Positions 10,290-18,641 of a stretch of 64,000 nucleotides of DNA are shown in pieces. The stretch spans positions 620,001-684,000 of the forward strand of contig CAVSXT010000005.1 of NCBI GenBank assembly GCA_963732005.1, written 5' to 3'. Numbering within the stretch: position 1 is the stretch's first letter; each line of letters starts with the position of its first letter. The notes beneath the pieces are model-generated. The model made no database searches, was not told the origin of the DNA, and was given only the letters and a program-made list of their open reading frames with translations. Source of the DNA: JASLEW01 sp963732005 (GTDB taxonomy: Bacteria > Acidobacteriota > Thermoanaerobaculia > Multivoradales > UBA5704). Made by a program: the position numbers and the translations under genes.

Positions 10290-11372
10290 CTACCTGCCGC
10301 GCACGCCGCTCAACACCCGCATTGGCTTGGCGGGCTTGGCGGCGGTGTTTTCCAGCGGCTCCAGTGGCTGCAGCGGTGCCAACGGCTCCAGCGGTTCGAG
10401 ACGCCCCCGGCGCTCGAGGTGCTCGAGCTGGCCGGCGTCGATGCCCTGGGGGCCGACTCCTTCCATCCAGGTCCAGCAGCCGGGCCGCTCGCGCATCGCC
10501 TCCAGCAGCGAGAAATGGACCTGGTGGCCGCCGCGCTCCACTTCGATGTGCGCCCAGAGCGGGCCGCCGGCCAGCGCCAGGTCGCCGATCGCGTCGAGCG
10601 CCTTGTGGCGCACCGGTTCGTCGGCGAAGCGCAGGGAGGTGTTGGTGGGCCCGTCCGGACCGAACACGATGCAGTTGTCGAAGGCGCCGCCGAGCCCCAG
10701 GCCGCGGCGGTGCAGCCACTCGACCTCGGCCAGCAGGGCGAAGGTGCGGGCCGGCGCCAGCTCGCGCGTGAAGGTGTCGCGGTCGATCACCAGGTCGGCC
10801 TCCTGATGGCCGATGGCCGGCGCCGCGAAATCGATCGCGTAGGTCACCCGCAGCCCCGGGAAGGGCGAGGCGCGGATGCGCTTGCCGCCGAGCTCGACGG
10901 TGATCGGCGAGGTGATCGCCAGGATGCGCCGCGGCGCCCGCTGCCAGCGGGTGCCGGCCGCCTCGATCAGATGCAGGAACGGCAGCGCCGAGCCGTCGAG
11001 GATCGGCACCTCGGGCCCGTCGAGGTCGATGCGCAGGTTGTCGATGTCGCAGACGCGCACGGCGGCGAGCAGGTGCTCGACCGTCGAGATGGTGACGTCG
11101 TCACGCCCCAGGCTGGTGGCCAGCTCGACCGAGCTCACCTCGCTGGCCAGCGCCGGGATCTCGACGCCGCCGCTGTCGGTGCGCCGGAAGACGATGCCGG
11201 TGCCCTCAGGAGCGGGGTGCAGCTCGAGCTGCACCAGCTTGCCGGTATGGATCCCCACGCCGGAGATCGCCACCGGGCGGGCGATGGTCTTCTGGGAGAA
11301 CAGCGGATGGAGCGACGATTGGAGCGAGGTTTGGAGCGGTGGGGGGCGATGGTTGGGCATTGGGTCGTCCAT
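10290..11372 (-). CDS. lpxC: UDP-3-O-acyl-N-acetylglucosamine deacetylase LpxC
   Basis: A 360-residue enzyme for the committed step of lipid A synthesis; zinc amidase in the cytoplasm. Visible are QKTIARPVAISGVGIHTG, the zinc-binding TVEHLLAAVRV, RDTFTRELAPARTFALL, and HKALDAIGDLALAG, which supplies two further zinc or catalytic residues. It shows that the cell has a lipid A outer membrane. The last 40 residues are an added tail with a Leu-Glu-Pro-Leu repeat, absent from usual LpxC proteins of about 305 residues. Start is uncertain: ATG 11372 or ATG 11360; the core begins at QKTI. First gene of the minus-strand run; smpB is divergent. Confidence 0.92.
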   Translation of the reverse strand: MDDPMPNHRPPPLQTSLQSSLHPLFSQKTIARPVAISGVGIHTGKLVQLELHPAPEGTGIVFRRTDSGGVEIPALASEVSSVELATSLGRDDVTISTVEHLLAAVRVCDIDNLRIDLDGPEVPILDGSALPFLHLIEAAGTRWQRAPRRILAITSPITVELGGKRIRASPFPGLRVTYAIDFAAPAIGHQEADLVIDRDTFTRELAPARTFALLAEVEWLHRRGLGLGGAFDNCIVFGPDGPTNTSLRFADEPVRHKALDAIGDLALAGGPLWAHIEVERGGHQVHFSLLEAMRERPGCWTWMEGVGPQGIDAGQLEHLERRGRLEPLEPLAPLQPLEPLENTAAKPAKPMRVLSGVRGR

Positions 11373-11642
11373 GGCTCGCGCTGCGACACCCCTCCCGTGC
11401 AGGGTCGATGCCAGCCGGGCGGAACTGCCGCCGCTGCGCGCCACGCTGCGCAAGTCGTTGGTAGACCAGATCTTGAAGCCCTTCCTGCACAGCCCAAACA
11501 AGGCATGCCCGGAGGGGGTGTGGCTATCGTGCAACAGCGGGTGCGGCTGTGGCGCCGCACGGCCGGCGGGCCGCGACGGCGCCCGGCAGGTGGCGGCCGG
11601 CGCGCGCCAGCCGGCAGGCGGAGCGAGTAGACTTCCTCTCCC

Positions 11643-12143
11643 ATGGCAGCGAACAAGCCGCAGGGCGCCTCCCGGGACGGCGCGCCACGCACTCTGGCCA
11701 GCAACCGCCGCGCCCATCACGACTACCACATCCTCGAAGCGGTCGAGGCCGGCATCCAGTTGCAGGGGACGGAGGTCAAGGCCGTCCGCACCGGCAAGGT
11801 GCAGCTCAAGGACAGCTTCGTCGAGTTCCGCAACGGCCAGGCGTTCCTGATCGGGGCGCACATCAGCCCATACAGCCACGGCAATCGCGAGAACCACCTG
11901 CCGGAGCGCCCGCGGCGGCTGTTGCTCAAGCGGCGGCAGATCGAGCGCCTGTTCGGACGCACCCTGCTCAAGGGGTACACCGTGGTGCCGCTGTCGGTCT
12001 ATCTCAAGGGCAACTGGGTCAAGGTCGAGATCGCGCTCGCCCAGGGCAAGAAGCTCTACGACAAGCGCGAGACCGAGAAGCGCAAGGAGCTGGCGCGCGA
12101 GGCGGAGGAAGCGGTCAAGGGCGGCGGCGGCGGGCGCTGGTGA
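11643..12143 (+). CDS. smpB: SsrA-binding protein SmpB
   Basis: A 166-residue RNA-binding partner of tmRNA in ribosome rescue. Family blocks: LASNRRAHHDYHILEAVEAG, LQGTEVKAVRTGKVQLKDSF, AHISPYSHGNRENH, and the basic C-terminal helix GKKLYDKRETEKRKE that inserts in the mRNA channel. The tail ends with a run of glycines. It is a lone gene, divergent from lpxC across 270 bases with no obvious structure; no tmRNA gene was found nearby. Confidence 0.95.
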   Translation: MAANKPQGASRDGAPRTLASNRRAHHDYHILEAVEAGIQLQGTEVKAVRTGKVQLKDSFVEFRNGQAFLIGAHISPYSHGNRENHLPERPRRLLLKRRQIERLFGRTLLKGYTVVPLSVYLKGNWVKVEIALAQGKKLYDKRETEKRKELAREAEEAVKGGGGGRW

Positions 12144-12200
12144 GCCCCGCGTTCACGGCACGGCCTGCCAGGAGGCCGGCGCCGCCGTGCTGCGTGTGCT

Positions 12201-12737
12201 TCATTCGTCGGCTCCCAAGCCCTCCTCGGCGCCAAGGCTCTCTTCTGCGCCGAGGCCCTCCTCGACGCCAAGGCCCTGGCGGCGGCGCCTGCCGCCGGTG
12301 TCCTGGATACGTTCGAGAGCGGTCTGGCCGCCATAGCGCGCCACGATCCGGTCGTCGTAGTCGTCGGCCACCGAGGCCACCGCGGTGATGGCGCGCAACA
12401 GGTCGCGCGGCTCGAGGTTCCTGCCGAACAGGGAGTGCGAGAAGAAGATGTCGTTGCCGACCAGCGAGAAGGAGCCGCAGGGCAGCTGGTGGTTGAGCTC
12501 CAGCAGGCCCAGCAGCAGCTCCTCGGCCAGCTCCACCTCCTGGACGCAGTAGGCCATCAGGACGACGATCGCCTCCTCGCCGCCGTAGGGCTGGACCGAG
12601 ATCTCGAGCACGGTGCTGCCGTAGCGGACGTAGAAGTGGTCGTTGTCGGGGTCGTGGAAAGGCTCTTCGAACAGCTCGCCCAGGTACTCCTTGAGGCGGT
12701 TGAAGGTCTCTTCGTGGATCTCGTTCTCGAACTCCAT
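12201..12737 (-). CDS. YbjN-like protein with C-terminal hexapeptide repeats
   Basis: A 178-residue cytoplasmic protein. The first 145 residues resemble YbjN / T3SS-chaperone-like proteins (short alpha-beta domain: NRLKEYLGELFEEPFHD, YVRYGSTVLEISVQPYGGEE, LLELNHQLPCGSFSLVGND). The role of the family is not clear; some are called regulators. The ATG at 12737 has an excellent ribosome site GGGAGGA. The end (bases 12204-12275) is four tandem copies of a six-residue unit, GLGVEE to GLGADE, coded by an 18-bp DNA repeat; this is foreign to the family. It converges on smpB. Confidence 0.6.
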   Translation of the reverse strand: MEFENEIHEETFNRLKEYLGELFEEPFHDPDNDHFYVRYGSTVLEISVQPYGGEEAIVVLMAYCVQEVELAEELLLGLLELNHQLPCGSFSLVGNDIFFSHSLFGRNLEPRDLLRAITAVASVADDYDDRIVARYGGQTALERIQDTGGRRRRQGLGVEEGLGAEESLGAEEGLGADE

Positions 12738-12837
12738 GCACGGTCCTCCCGGCCGGTACTCTAGCAGCAGGGCCACTGCTCGGGAGATTCCGGAGGCTCC
12801 GGCCGACTCCCCCGCTCCGGCAGCGGCCGTCACGCCG

Positions 12838-12866
12838 TTGACACCTCCCCGGCTTGAGACTAACGT
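12838..12866 (+). promoter_or_regulatory. Candidate sigma-70-type promoter for the FadL/SGNH pair
   Basis: TTGACA at 12838-12843, a 17-base spacer, then TAACGT at 12861-12866. The -35 is a perfect consensus, the -10 matches only three of six. It lies about 80 bases before the ATG at 12949. Confidence 0.4.
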
Positions 12867-12948
12867 TCTGTTAAACTTGCGCGCCCAATAGCCCCTGAGA
12901 TTGTTTCAGCTGCCGTCAACGGACGCGATTGCGAGGAGGATCCAAGGG

Positions 12949-14283
12949 ATGCGAAGGCGAGGAGCTTCGAGCTGGCAGGCTTTGAGTACGCTGGGAATCG
13001 TGATGCTGGGCGCGATGGTCTTCGCCTCCGCCAGACCGCTGCTCGCGGCGGGGTTCAGCATCTTCGAGCAGAGCGCCAAGGCGACCGGCATGGCCGACGC
13101 CGTCACCGCCCAGGCCGACGACCCGTCGGCGATCTTCTTCAACCCCGGCGGCGTGGCGTTCTTCGACAAGGCGGCGGGCTCGGTCGGCGTCACCTACATC
13201 ACCGAGACCAGGGCCGACTTCCAGGGCGCCAACCCCTTTCCCGGCGACGGCGTGAGCGCCGTCGAGCACCGGCTGCAGGCGTTCCCGCCCCATGCCTACT
13301 GGGTGCAGCCGATCACCTCCCAGTTCAAGGTCGGGTTGGGCTTCGAGTCGCCGTTCGGCCTCACCACGCAATGGAACGACCCCGACAACTTCGCCGGCCG
13401 CTTCCTCTCCACCAGGGCGGCGATCCTGGACGTGGACATCAACCCGACCATCGCCTGGCAGGTGACCCCCCAATTCGGCATCGGCATCGGCGGCATCGCC
13501 CGCGTCTCGAAGGTCGAGCTCGAGCGCGACGCGCCCGGCCTGGACCCGTTCACCTTCAACACCGTCAACGCCGCCAAGGTCAAGCTCACCAGCAACGACG
13601 ACGAAGGGTACGGCTTCGACCTCGGCTTCCTGCACAAGCCGACCAGCTGGCTCTCCTGGGGCGCCTCCTACCGCAGCAAGATCACCGTCGACTACTCGGG
13701 TAGCGCGGTGCTCTTCCCGCGCCCCAGCGGCGACCCCAACTTCGACGCCCTGGTCGCCCATGAGCTGCCGTTCAACACCAACATCCCGGTCAAGACCCAG
13801 ATCAAGTTCCCGGACATGGCGAGCCTCGGCGTGGCCTTCAAGCTGATGCCGGCGCTCACCGTCGAGGTCGACGGCAACTACTTCGGGTGGGGCACCTTCA
13901 ATTCCGTGCCGATCACCTTCCCCACCGGCCAGCTGCCGAGCAGCACGGTCATCGAACGGTGGAAGAACTCCTATGCGGGCAGGATCGGCGTCAACTGGGC
14001 CTCGAGCGCGATGTGGCAATGGCGGGCGGGCTACGTCTACGACCAGACGCCGCAGCCCGAGCAGTCGGTGAACCCGCTGCTGCCCGACGCCAACCGCAAC
14101 GGCATCACCGTCGGCGCCGGCTACACCGGCAAGAATCTCGACGTCGATCTCGGCATCATGTACCTCTTCTTCGCCGACCGGACCCGCAACTCCACGTTCG
14201 ACGGCGATCCGCAGGGGGACTTCTTCGGGACCTATAGCACGCGCGCGCTGCTGGTCAGCCTGACCTTCGGCTTCCATCAATAG
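12949..14283 (+). CDS. FadL/OmpP1-family outer membrane transport protein
   Basis: A 444-residue beta-barrel protein for passage of hydrophobic molecules such as long-chain fatty acids. A signal peptide ends at RPLLA, and the mature N-terminus AGFSIFEQSAKATGMADA is the plug/hatch signature of FadL, followed by DDPSAIFFNPGGVAF. The protein ends in aromatic-rich strands and phenylalanine-glycine-phenylalanine-His-Gln, usual for outer membrane insertion. Start ATG at 12949 is fixed by AGGAGGA eight bases upstream; a TTG at 12901 in frame is rejected. A secreted lipase-like gene follows after 21 bases, so hydrolysis and uptake of lipid esters may be coupled. Confidence 0.88.
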   Translation: MRRRGASSWQALSTLGIVMLGAMVFASARPLLAAGFSIFEQSAKATGMADAVTAQADDPSAIFFNPGGVAFFDKAAGSVGVTYITETRADFQGANPFPGDGVSAVEHRLQAFPPHAYWVQPITSQFKVGLGFESPFGLTTQWNDPDNFAGRFLSTRAAILDVDINPTIAWQVTPQFGIGIGGIARVSKVELERDAPGLDPFTFNTVNAAKVKLTSNDDEGYGFDLGFLHKPTSWLSWGASYRSKITVDYSGSAVLFPRPSGDPNFDALVAHELPFNTNIPVKTQIKFPDMASLGVAFKLMPALTVEVDGNYFGWGTFNSVPITFPTGQLPSSTVIERWKNSYAGRIGVNWASSAMWQWRAGYVYDQTPQPEQSVNPLLPDANRNGITVGAGYTGKNLDVDLGIMYLFFADRTRNSTFDGDPQGDFFGTYSTRALLVSLTFGFHQ

Positions 14284-14304
14284 CGCCGCGAGGAGAAAGA
14301 GCCT

Positions 14305-15660
14305 ATGAACCGTCCAAGAGCCCTGATCACCCTGCTGGCGCTCGCCCTGGCGGTGCCGGGAGCGGCGTTCGCCGTCAACACCGGCTCCGCCGACTTCACC
14401 AACTACGTCTCGGCGGGCGACAGCCTCACCGCCGGCTTCATGAGCGGCAGCCTGATCGAGACCTCGCAGCTGCACGACTATCCTTCGATCATCGCCAACC
14501 AGGCGACCGCCGGCGCCGCCGACTTCCAGCAGCCGCTGGTGTCGCCGCCCGGCATCCCCAACATCCTGCAGCTGCAGGGGCTGTTCCCGACGGTGATCCT
14601 GCCGTTGCCGGGCCAGGGGGTGCCGATCAACCTCAACCTGCCGCGCCTCTACAACAACCTGGCGGTGCCCGGCGAGACCGTCGGCACCATGCTGACGGTC
14701 AAGAGCGACGTGCCGACCACCGGCAAGCCGGGCCTGCACGACCTCATCCTGCGCGGCTTCGGCACGCAGATCGAGGAGGTGGTGGGATCCAAGCCCACCT
14801 TCGTCACGCTGTGGATCGGCAACAACGATGCGCTGGGGGCGGCGACCTCCGGCAACGTGGCGCTGCTGACGCCGCTGGCGGTCTTCCAGCAGGAGTACAC
14901 GACGGTCATCGGCGCCATCGCCTCGACCGGCGCCAAGATGGCGATCGCCAACATCCCCGACGTCACCTCGATCCCGTTCGTCACCACCATCCCGATCGTC
15001 CTGGTCAATCCCGACACCAACCAGCCGGTGATCTTCAACGGCGCCCTGGTGCCGCTGATCGGCCCCAAGGGCCTGCTGGTCCCCGGCGACCACGTGCTGC
15101 TCTCCGCCAGCGCCGATCTCGCCAAGGGGCTGGGCATCCCCAAGCCGATCGGCTCCGGCCTGCCGCTGCCGGCCTCCGACGTGCTGCTTGCCGCCGACGC
15201 GGCGACCATCAACGCCCGGATCGGGCAGTACAACGCGGTGATCGCGGCGGCCGCCCAGAAGACCGGGGCGGCGCTGGTGGACATCAACTCGCTGCTCGCC
15301 GAGCTGGCAACCACCGGCATCGAGGTGGGCGGCATCCCCTTCAACGCCGGCTTCCTGACCGGCGGCGTCTTCTCCTACGACGGCGTGCATCCGACGCACT
15401 TCGGCTATGCCTTCGTGGCCAACGCCTTCATCGCCGCTATCAACCAGCAGTTCGGCGCCGACATCCCGCCGGGCAACCTCGGGCCGGCGATCTTCGGTTT
15501 CTCGACCGGTGCGCCAGGAGCTGAGAGCCTGGAGAGTCTGGAGTCGCCGGCCGCCGCGGCGCGCCCGACCGTGTGGACGCGGTACCTGTTCACCGCCGCG
15601 GCGATGAAGAACCTCGAGTCGATACTGGTCACGCCCAGCGGAGGCCGCAAGCACCATTGA
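14305..15660 (+). CDS. Secreted SGNH/GDSL hydrolase
   Basis: A 451-residue exported esterase/lipase of the SGNH fold. A signal peptide (MNRPRALITLL to AAFA) is followed by block I SAGDSLTAGF with the nucleophile serine, block III WIGNNDALG with the oxyanion asparagine, and block V YDGVHPTHFGY with the Asp-His pair. A variable region lies between. Near the end (bases 15520-15560) is a Leu-Glu-Ser repeat, then a short tail. It is co-transcribed with the FadL porin; the likely substrates are lipid esters or acylated glycans (inference). Confidence 0.82.
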   Translation: MNRPRALITLLALALAVPGAAFAVNTGSADFTNYVSAGDSLTAGFMSGSLIETSQLHDYPSIIANQATAGAADFQQPLVSPPGIPNILQLQGLFPTVILPLPGQGVPINLNLPRLYNNLAVPGETVGTMLTVKSDVPTTGKPGLHDLILRGFGTQIEEVVGSKPTFVTLWIGNNDALGAATSGNVALLTPLAVFQQEYTTVIGAIASTGAKMAIANIPDVTSIPFVTTIPIVLVNPDTNQPVIFNGALVPLIGPKGLLVPGDHVLLSASADLAKGLGIPKPIGSGLPLPASDVLLAADAATINARIGQYNAVIAAAAQKTGAALVDINSLLAELATTGIEVGGIPFNAGFLTGGVFSYDGVHPTHFGYAFVANAFIAAINQQFGADIPPGNLGPAIFGFSTGAPGAESLESLESPAAAARPTVWTRYLFTAAAMKNLESILVTPSGGRKHH

Positions 15661-15692
15661 CGGCGGACCGGCTGTAGGCTCTCCCGAGTTCC

Positions 15693-15727
15693 CCCATCCC
15701 CGGTGCCGGGCCATCACCGGGGATGGG
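15693..15727 (+). terminator. Strong hairpin after the FadL/SGNH operon
   Basis: A perfect 13-bp stem (CCCATCCCCGGTG at 15693-15705 with its complement at 15715-15727) and a 9-base loop, 33 bases after the SGNH stop. No T-run follows, so it is a terminator-like or mRNA-stabilising hairpin rather than a classical intrinsic terminator. Confidence 0.5.
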
Positions 15728-15800
15728 TGCCTGAAGCGACCCGCGCCCGAGCGTGACTCGTAGTGCAGTGCAGAGTTCAACCACTTGTTGTGTCAATTCG

Positions 15801-15837
15801 CCATCACTGATGGTTGATTTGCCATCTTGTTTGATGG
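15801..15837. promoter_or_regulatory. Two tandem CCATC/GATGG inverted repeats
   Basis: CCATC-3 bases-GATGG at 15801-15813 and CCATC-6 bases-GATGG at 15822-15837, in an AT-richer patch about 115 bases before the TPR gene. Paired identical arms suggest a dimeric repressor or activator site for the TPR/VWA operon. No binding protein can be named. Confidence 0.4.
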
Positions 15838-15952
15838 TATCTTCTCTATGGTGATTCTGGTGTCATGGGAGAGTAGCCTCGAAGTTGGTGAGCCGGGCGA
15901 CTGCCGTTGAGTCAGGCGGCCGGCCGGCTCGGCCCGATGGAGGGTGACGCAG

Positions 15953-17404
15953 ATGAGCAGCGGGTCGGTTGGTAGCTCGTTCCGGGTCATGCCGGCGGCG
16001 ACGTACGCGGTGCTGGCGCTCGGCATGACGACCGCGGGCGCCGTCGGCGCCGCCGCCGCCGCCGCCGCGATGACGCGGGCGGTGCCGAAGGGCATGCAGA
16101 TCCAGAGCGGTTCGGCGGCGGTGTACACCACCGGGATCACGCCGGCCTCGGCGCCGCCGCCGTCGGCGCCGGCAGCGGATCCCTGGTCGGGGCTGTTGCT
16201 GACCACGGCCGACCCGTTCGCGCCCGGCGCGGTGCCGCTGCGGCGCCGCCCCACCGGCGCTCCCGGAGCGGCGCCGGCCCTGGCGCCGCTGGCGCCGGTG
16301 CCGCCGCTGGGCAAGGGCGAGAAGCCGGGATCGGAGCGGGTGCAGGCGCTGTACCGGCAGGCGCTGGGGCATTGGGCCGACGGCAAGTCGGAGGTCGCCT
16401 TCGACGAGCTCGCCAGCCTGGAGGCGGCGGTGGTCAACGACCAGGACACGGGCTCGCCAAAGCGCCTGCTGCGGGCCGAGGAGAAGGTCATCGATCAGGT
16501 GGCGGGGGCGGACCTCGAGGTGCTGCTGCCCATCGCCCGGCTGCACTTCGAGGTCTTCGAGCTGTACGCCAATCAGAGCGCCAAGGGCCGCGCCCTGATC
16601 GCCAACCATTCGCGGACCATGGTCCACGACCTGGCGATGCTCTATCGCGAGCAGTCGGGAAGCGCGGGCGCCGCGCTGGTCGCCAGCCATCTCCTGACCA
16701 GTCTGGCCGAGCTGCTGCAGCGCGGTTCCCAGCACCAGGCGGCGGCGGCGATGTACACGCAGGCGGCGGAGCTCGATCCGCACAACCTGGTGCCGGCCCT
16801 GCGGCTGGCAGTCACCTACGAGAAATTCGAGCAGTACAAGAGCGCGGTCGGCTGGTTGAACAAGGTGCTGGCGATCGATCCCAAGCACGCCGAGGCGCGG
16901 CTGCGGCTGGGGATCAACCTCGGCCGGCTGGGGAAGCTGGAAGAGGCCGCCAAGCTGCTGGGGGCGCTGACCGCCGAGGAAGGGGATTCCTGGGTGACGC
17001 CGATCGCCTACGAGGAGCTGGCGCGCCTCGACGAGCGCCGGGAGGCCTATGCCAAGGCCGAGGAGTTGCTGCGGGCCGGCATGGTGCGGTTCCCCCGGAC
17101 GGTGCGCATGCGGGTGGAGCTGGCGGCGCTGTTGGATCGCCAGGGCAAGGTGCGGGAGGGGCGCAAGGTGATCGAAGAGATCCCGGCGCTGGAGGTGGGG
17201 ACGGTGGAGGATGGGGCCCGTTTCCGCTACAACAACACGACGGCCGACAGCGTGGCGGCGTCGCGCCGCTTCTTCGAGGAGAACGCCGGCTCGCGCATGC
17301 GGGTGCTGGCCGAGGTGCTGGCGAGGACGGCCGCGGAGCCGGCCGAGACCGCCGCCGCGCCGCCGCCGGCCGAGGCTTCGGCCGTGCGGGAGCAGCGGCC
17401 ATGA
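15953..17404 (+). CDS. Membrane-anchored TPR protein
   Basis: A 483-residue protein. An N-terminal hydrophobic segment (ATYAVLALGMTTAGAVG, then an alanine run) is followed by a Pro/Ala-rich linker, and from about residue 240 by tetratricopeptide repeats (AAAMYTQAAELDPHNLVPAL, VGWLNKVLAIDPKHAEARLRL, LGRLGKLEEAAKLLG). The TPR units usually scaffold protein contacts. The ATG at 15953 is preferred over the GTG at 15944 because AGGG lies eight bases upstream. Its stop overlaps the start of the VWA gene, a pairing seen in acidobacteria; the two probably work together at the envelope, role unknown. Confidence 0.7.
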   Translation: MSSGSVGSSFRVMPAATYAVLALGMTTAGAVGAAAAAAAMTRAVPKGMQIQSGSAAVYTTGITPASAPPPSAPAADPWSGLLLTTADPFAPGAVPLRRRPTGAPGAAPALAPLAPVPPLGKGEKPGSERVQALYRQALGHWADGKSEVAFDELASLEAAVVNDQDTGSPKRLLRAEEKVIDQVAGADLEVLLPIARLHFEVFELYANQSAKGRALIANHSRTMVHDLAMLYREQSGSAGAALVASHLLTSLAELLQRGSQHQAAAAMYTQAAELDPHNLVPALRLAVTYEKFEQYKSAVGWLNKVLAIDPKHAEARLRLGINLGRLGKLEEAAKLLGALTAEEGDSWVTPIAYEELARLDERREAYAKAEELLRAGMVRFPRTVRMRVELAALLDRQGKVREGRKVIEEIPALEVGTVEDGARFRYNNTTADSVAASRRFFEENAGSRMRVLAEVLARTAAEPAETAAAPPPAEASAVREQRP

Positions 17405-18585
17405 AGCGGCGCCCGATCTGGCCGGCGTTGGCGGTGGCGCTGGCGCTGGCCGGTGCGCTGCCCGCGGCGGCGGTGGTGCAGGTCAAGATCCTGGCGCCGG
17501 CGTCGCAGCAGCCGGTGTTCGGGCAGGTGGTCTTCGAGGTCCAGGTGTCGGGCAACGAAGCGATCGCGAGCGTCGAGTTCCTGGTCGACGGCAAGTCGGT
17601 GGGCGTGGTCCGCCGGCCCCCTTACCGGGTGGTCACCGACGTCGGCGACGACAACCGCGAGCGGGAGTTCCGCGCCGTCGTCCACGGTGCGGGCGGCGCC
17701 AGCGCCGCCGATCGCGTGGTGACGCTGCCGGTGCGCATCGACGAGCAGATGAGCGTGCGCCTGCAGCAGCTGTTCGTGACGGTGATCCAGCGCGGTGCCC
17801 GCACCCTGGCGCTGGAGCCGCAGGACTTCCACATCCTGGACAACGGCGAGGAGCAGAAGATCGTCACCTTCGACAAGGGGGAGCTGCCGATCACCGCGGT
17901 GCTGCTGCTGGATTCGAGCGAGAGCATGCGGGGCGAGCTGCTGGCGGCTGCGGAAGGCGGCGCGCGGGCGTTCATTCACGACATGCGGCCGCTGGACCAG
18001 GCGATGCTGGCGCTGTTCTCCGATCAGCTGCTGCGGGTGACCGATTTCACCGCCGACCATGCGCTGCTCGAGCAGGCGCTCAACGGCGTCGAGGCACGGG
18101 GCGGGACCGCGGTCAACGATTTCCTGTACATGTCGTTGAAGCTGCTCGAGGGGCACCAGGGGCGGCGGGTGGTGGTGCTGCTGTCGGACGGCTCGGACGT
18201 CAACAGTGTGCTGTCGATGGTGGACGTGCTGCGCAAGGCGCGCACCAGCCAGTCGTTGATCTACTGGATCCAGCTGGAGGGCGGCGGCAAGCACAAGTCC
18301 TACACCAGCTCGTGGCGGGGCCATGCGGAGAACGACAAGGATTACCAGGACTTGCAGCGGGCGGTCGAGGAGAGCGGCGGGCGGGTGCAGCGGGTGGACC
18401 GCACCGCGGAGATCGAGCCGGTGTTCCGCGGCATCATGCAGGAGCTGCGCGAGCAGTTCGCGATCGGCTACTACCCGAGCAACCTGAAGAGCGACGGCGC
18501 CTGGCACAAGATCAAGGTGGCGGTCTCGGACCACGCCTGCTACAACTGCCGGGCTCGCACTGCCAACGGGTACGTGGACTTCTGA
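17401..18585 (+). CDS. Secreted VWFA-related acidobacterial-domain protein
   Basis: A 394-residue exported protein with a signal peptide (to about residue 24), an Ig-like region (about 27-110) and a von Willebrand A domain (about 160-370). The metal-ion site is complete: DSSES at 171-175, a threonine in GGTAVND and an aspartate in LSDGSDVNS. The ending REQFAIGYYPSN is characteristic of the VWFA-related family largely confined to Acidobacteriota. Members probably mediate metal-dependent adhesion at the cell surface; no specific ligand is known. Coupled to the TPR gene by an ATGA overlap. Confidence 0.85.
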   Translation: MKRRPIWPALAVALALAGALPAAAVVQVKILAPASQQPVFGQVVFEVQVSGNEAIASVEFLVDGKSVGVVRRPPYRVVTDVGDDNREREFRAVVHGAGGASAADRVVTLPVRIDEQMSVRLQQLFVTVIQRGARTLALEPQDFHILDNGEEQKIVTFDKGELPITAVLLLDSSESMRGELLAAAEGGARAFIHDMRPLDQAMLALFSDQLLRVTDFTADHALLEQALNGVEARGGTAVNDFLYMSLKLLEGHQGRRVVVLLSDGSDVNSVLSMVDVLRKARTSQSLIYWIQLEGGGKHKSYTSSWRGHAENDKDYQDLQRAVEESGGRVQRVDRTAEIEPVFRGIMQELREQFAIGYYPSNLKSDGAWHKIKVAVSDHACYNCRARTANGYVDF

Positions 18586-18641
18586 GTCGCGGCCCTCGGG
18601 GTCGTTCGCCAAGGCCCTCCGATGTCTCACGCGATCTGTCT

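Noticed and set aside
12916..15780. A 954-codon open frame on the minus strand opposite the FadL and SGNH genes
   Set aside because: Same kind of shadow; the plus-strand genes have signal peptides, ribosome sites and family motifs.
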